NCBI GenBank assembly: GCA_017965445.1
Contig: JAGCPZ010000050.1
Location: 1-64,000, forward strand
Direction of reading: 5' to 3'
DNA length: 64,000 nt
Source: Fibrobacter sp.
GTDB lineage: Bacteria; Fibrobacterota; Fibrobacteria; Fibrobacterales; Fibrobacteraceae
Shown: piece by piece, positions 62,642 to 64,000 of the stretch
Layout of the letters: each line of letters begins with the position of its first letter
Numbering within the stretch: position 1 is the first letter of the stretch
Notes under the pieces: model-generated
Seen by the model: the letters and a program-made list of their open reading frames with translations, nothing else
The model's database searches: none
Told to the model about the DNA's origin: nothing
Position numbers and translations under genes: made by a program

Positions 62642-62651
62642 TAAACTGTTA

Positions 62652-63611
62652 TTAAATAACGTAAAACCATTCATCACCAGGTTTTACTTCAAGTTTTTTG
62701 TAATGGTTACTTGCTGTACGAAAATCCATTTCAGGATTTTTTATGCTTACACGGGTGTTCGCCTGAATAGAACTTGTGATGAATGTGTTACCACCGATAA
62801 TAGCGTTTTCCCCGATGACCGTTTCGCCTCCAAGGATTGACGCTCCTGCATAAATAGTTACGTTATCTAGAATTGTCGGGTGACGCTTTTTCCCAGAAAG
62901 TCTTTGGCCACCTCTTGTCGAAAGTGCGCCAAGCGTCACGCCTTGATAAATCTTTACGTTCTTGCCGATAACGGCTGTTTCGCCGATAACAATACCAGTA
63001 CCGTGATCAATAAAGAAATACTTGCCGATAGTTGCCCCCGGGTGAATATCAATACCTGTTTTGGAATGGGCGTATTCGGTCATGAGTCGCGGAAGAACCG
63101 GAACATGCAACAAGTAAAGTTCATGAGCTATGCGATAGATAGTGGTTGCCATAAGGCCCGGGTAGGCTAAAATAATTTCGTCAAGGCAACCGGCAGCCGG
63201 GTCACCGTCGTATGCGGCGTGCAAATCCGTTTCTAGAAATTCACGGACCTGCGGAATCTTCGCGAAAAATTCCTTACAAATTCTATAGCTTTCGATTTTC
63301 CGGTCTTCGGAGGTCATGGTTCCGCGAAGCTTGCAATAATCCAAGGCAATAGCCACCTGCTTGTGCAGGTGATAGAACGTGTCTTCAATGAGAATCGCAA
63401 AACTGTTTTTCGGATTATAAATTTTATGCGTGCGGTCTCTAAAATGTCCGGGATAGACAACTCGAATCAAATTTTGCAAAATCGTCTGAATCTCGGCCTG
63501 GTCAGGTCGATTGTATATATCGATATTATCAATATGCTTGCCACCGTTGTAATCGGCAAAAATAGTTTGAACAGCTTTTTCGACTTCGGATTCTTTGATA
63601 AGTTCGTGCAT
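62652..63611 (-). CDS. cysE: Serine O-acetyltransferase
   Basis: 319 residues, longer than E. coli CysE (273) and like EpsC-type enzymes. Transfers acetyl from acetyl-CoA to serine for cysteine synthesis. N-terminal helical domain, then the left-handed beta-helix hexapeptide repeats with HPGATIGKYFFIDHGTGIVIGE, VKIYQGVTLGALS and NVTIYAGASILGGETVIGENAIIGG. His and Asp of the active site are in DIHPG and FIDHG. The gene lies downstream of the cysteine desulfurase on the same strand. Enzyme call firm; pathway role inferred. Confidence 0.92.
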   Translation of the reverse strand: MHELIKESEVEKAVQTIFADYNGGKHIDNIDIYNRPDQAEIQTILQNLIRVVYPGHFRDRTHKIYNPKNSFAILIEDTFYHLHKQVAIALDYCKLRGTMTSEDRKIESYRICKEFFAKIPQVREFLETDLHAAYDGDPAAGCLDEIILAYPGLMATTIYRIAHELYLLHVPVLPRLMTEYAHSKTGIDIHPGATIGKYFFIDHGTGIVIGETAVIGKNVKIYQGVTLGALSTRGGQRLSGKKRHPTILDNVTIYAGASILGGETVIGENAIIGGNTFITSSIQANTRVSIKNPEMDFRTASNHYKKLEVKPGDEWFYVI

Positions 63612-63639
63612 AGATTGAGCAAATGTGAAAAAAAATGTT

Positions 63640-63716
63640 AGACAAAAGACGAGAGACGAAAGACGAGAGAAAATCTCAAAAATCTCTCGTCTCTAGTCTG
63701 GACACTCTCGTCTGAG
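63640..63716. repeat. GACGAGAG repeat forming a hairpin
   Basis: AGACGAGAGA and TCTCTCGTCT form perfect inverted arms around AAATCTCAAAAA; further GACGAGAG/CTCTCGTC copies flank them. Same family as 433, 27466 and 50286. Confidence 0.7.
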
Positions 63717-64000
63717 CTACGCGAACGTTTTCAGCGCTTTTACGAGGGCGTCGATGTCGTCCGGCGAGTTGTAGAGCGCAAGCGTCGGGCGAACGGTGCT
63801 TTCGTAACCGAAATGCCTGAGCACCGGCTGTGCGCAGTGATGCCCGGTGCGAACGGCGATGCCGTAAGCGTCGAGCCTCTTGCCCACTTCTTCGTCGGAA
63901 TAACCGTCGAGCTTGAAGGCGAGCGCCGATGCCTTGTTGAGTGCCGTACCTACAAGGTGGAGACCCTTGACAGTCTTCAGTTCCTTGAGGCCGTACTGCA
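63717..64000 (-). CDS. Cysteine desulfurase, C-terminal part
   Basis: The last 94 codons of a gene that continues right of the window. PLP-dependent release of sulfur from cysteine as an enzyme persulfide. VRTGHHCAQPVLRHFG holds the active-site Cys of the SufS-like class, and STVRPTLALYNSPDDIDALVKAL resembles the family 2A encapsulin cargo desulfurases more than SufS, where the following segment is usually different. The serine acetyltransferase gene follows 105 bp downstream. No suf genes are visible. Confidence 0.8.
   Translation of the reverse strand, partial: QYGLKELKTVKGLHLVGTALNKASALAFKLDGYSDEEVGKRLDAYGIAVRTGHHCAQPVLRHFGYESTVRPTLALYNSPDDIDALVKALKTFA

Overview
This window comes from a Fibrobacter chromosome (F. 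succinogenes group). Three protein families almost private to that genus occur here: fibro-slime surface proteins (30052-32271, 40165-44070, 44305-48162), a FISUMP-domain lipoprotein (57539-58204), and a TIGR02147-type regulator directly followed by a serine-rich lipoprotein (36575-38354). The rest fits a Gram-negative bacterium: many lipobox proteins, outer-membrane barrels, an LpoB-type lipoprotein, MurJ, and A+T-rich intergenic DNA with TATATT -10 elements. No rRNA, tRNA or CRISPR array was seen.

Layout. 1-436 is the 3' end of ahcY. 540-3830 is a strikingly A+T-rich three-gene cassette: a DUF262 protein, a DUF3696/AAA15-like ATPase and an unrecognised protein. It has the look of an uncharacterised anti-phage system. 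3913-7065 continues as accessory DNA: a DUF3791 protein, a RelB/DinJ-like antitoxin without a toxin, an ORF6N protein and a tyrosine recombinase. A 50-bp direct repeat, which is the 3' end of the antitoxin gene, flanks this stretch. 7100-14900 holds two related lipoproteins, apt, a VWA-domain protein, a GDSL hydrolase, an HTH/ImmA-like protein and an outer-membrane protein.

14941-24790 is cell-envelope material: murJ, two pairs of tandem lipoprotein paralogues, an ABC-class ATPase, and a PEGA / LpoB / COG3014 cluster probably linked to peptidoglycan synthesis. 24833-29951 has an OmpR/PhoB-like two-component pair, an ATP-type phosphofructokinase and TPR-like secreted proteins. 30052-48162 is a surface and secretion block: three fibro-slime proteins, a C39-like cysteine-protease surface protein broken by one in-frame amber codon, a PDZ protein, the regulator/lipoprotein pair, and pta on the opposite strand.

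48295-64000 is mostly housekeeping: RNase G/E, a HAD phosphatase, an M23-like protein, dnaN, lipoproteins, a LysR regulator divergent from metE, an HD-domain protein, serine O-acetyltransferase and the 3' end of a cysteine desulfurase. The last pair resembles the enzyme set of family 2A encapsulin operons. ahcY, metE, the LysR gene, cysE and the desulfurase all belong to sulfur amino-acid metabolism, though they are not one operon.

Best candidates for something new are the cassette at 795-3815, the repeat-bounded ORF6N/recombinase unit at 4403-7065, the amber-interrupted protease gene at 32459-35659, and the possible encapsulin-linked cysteine genes at the right edge. Function calls rest on motif reading only; no database search was run.
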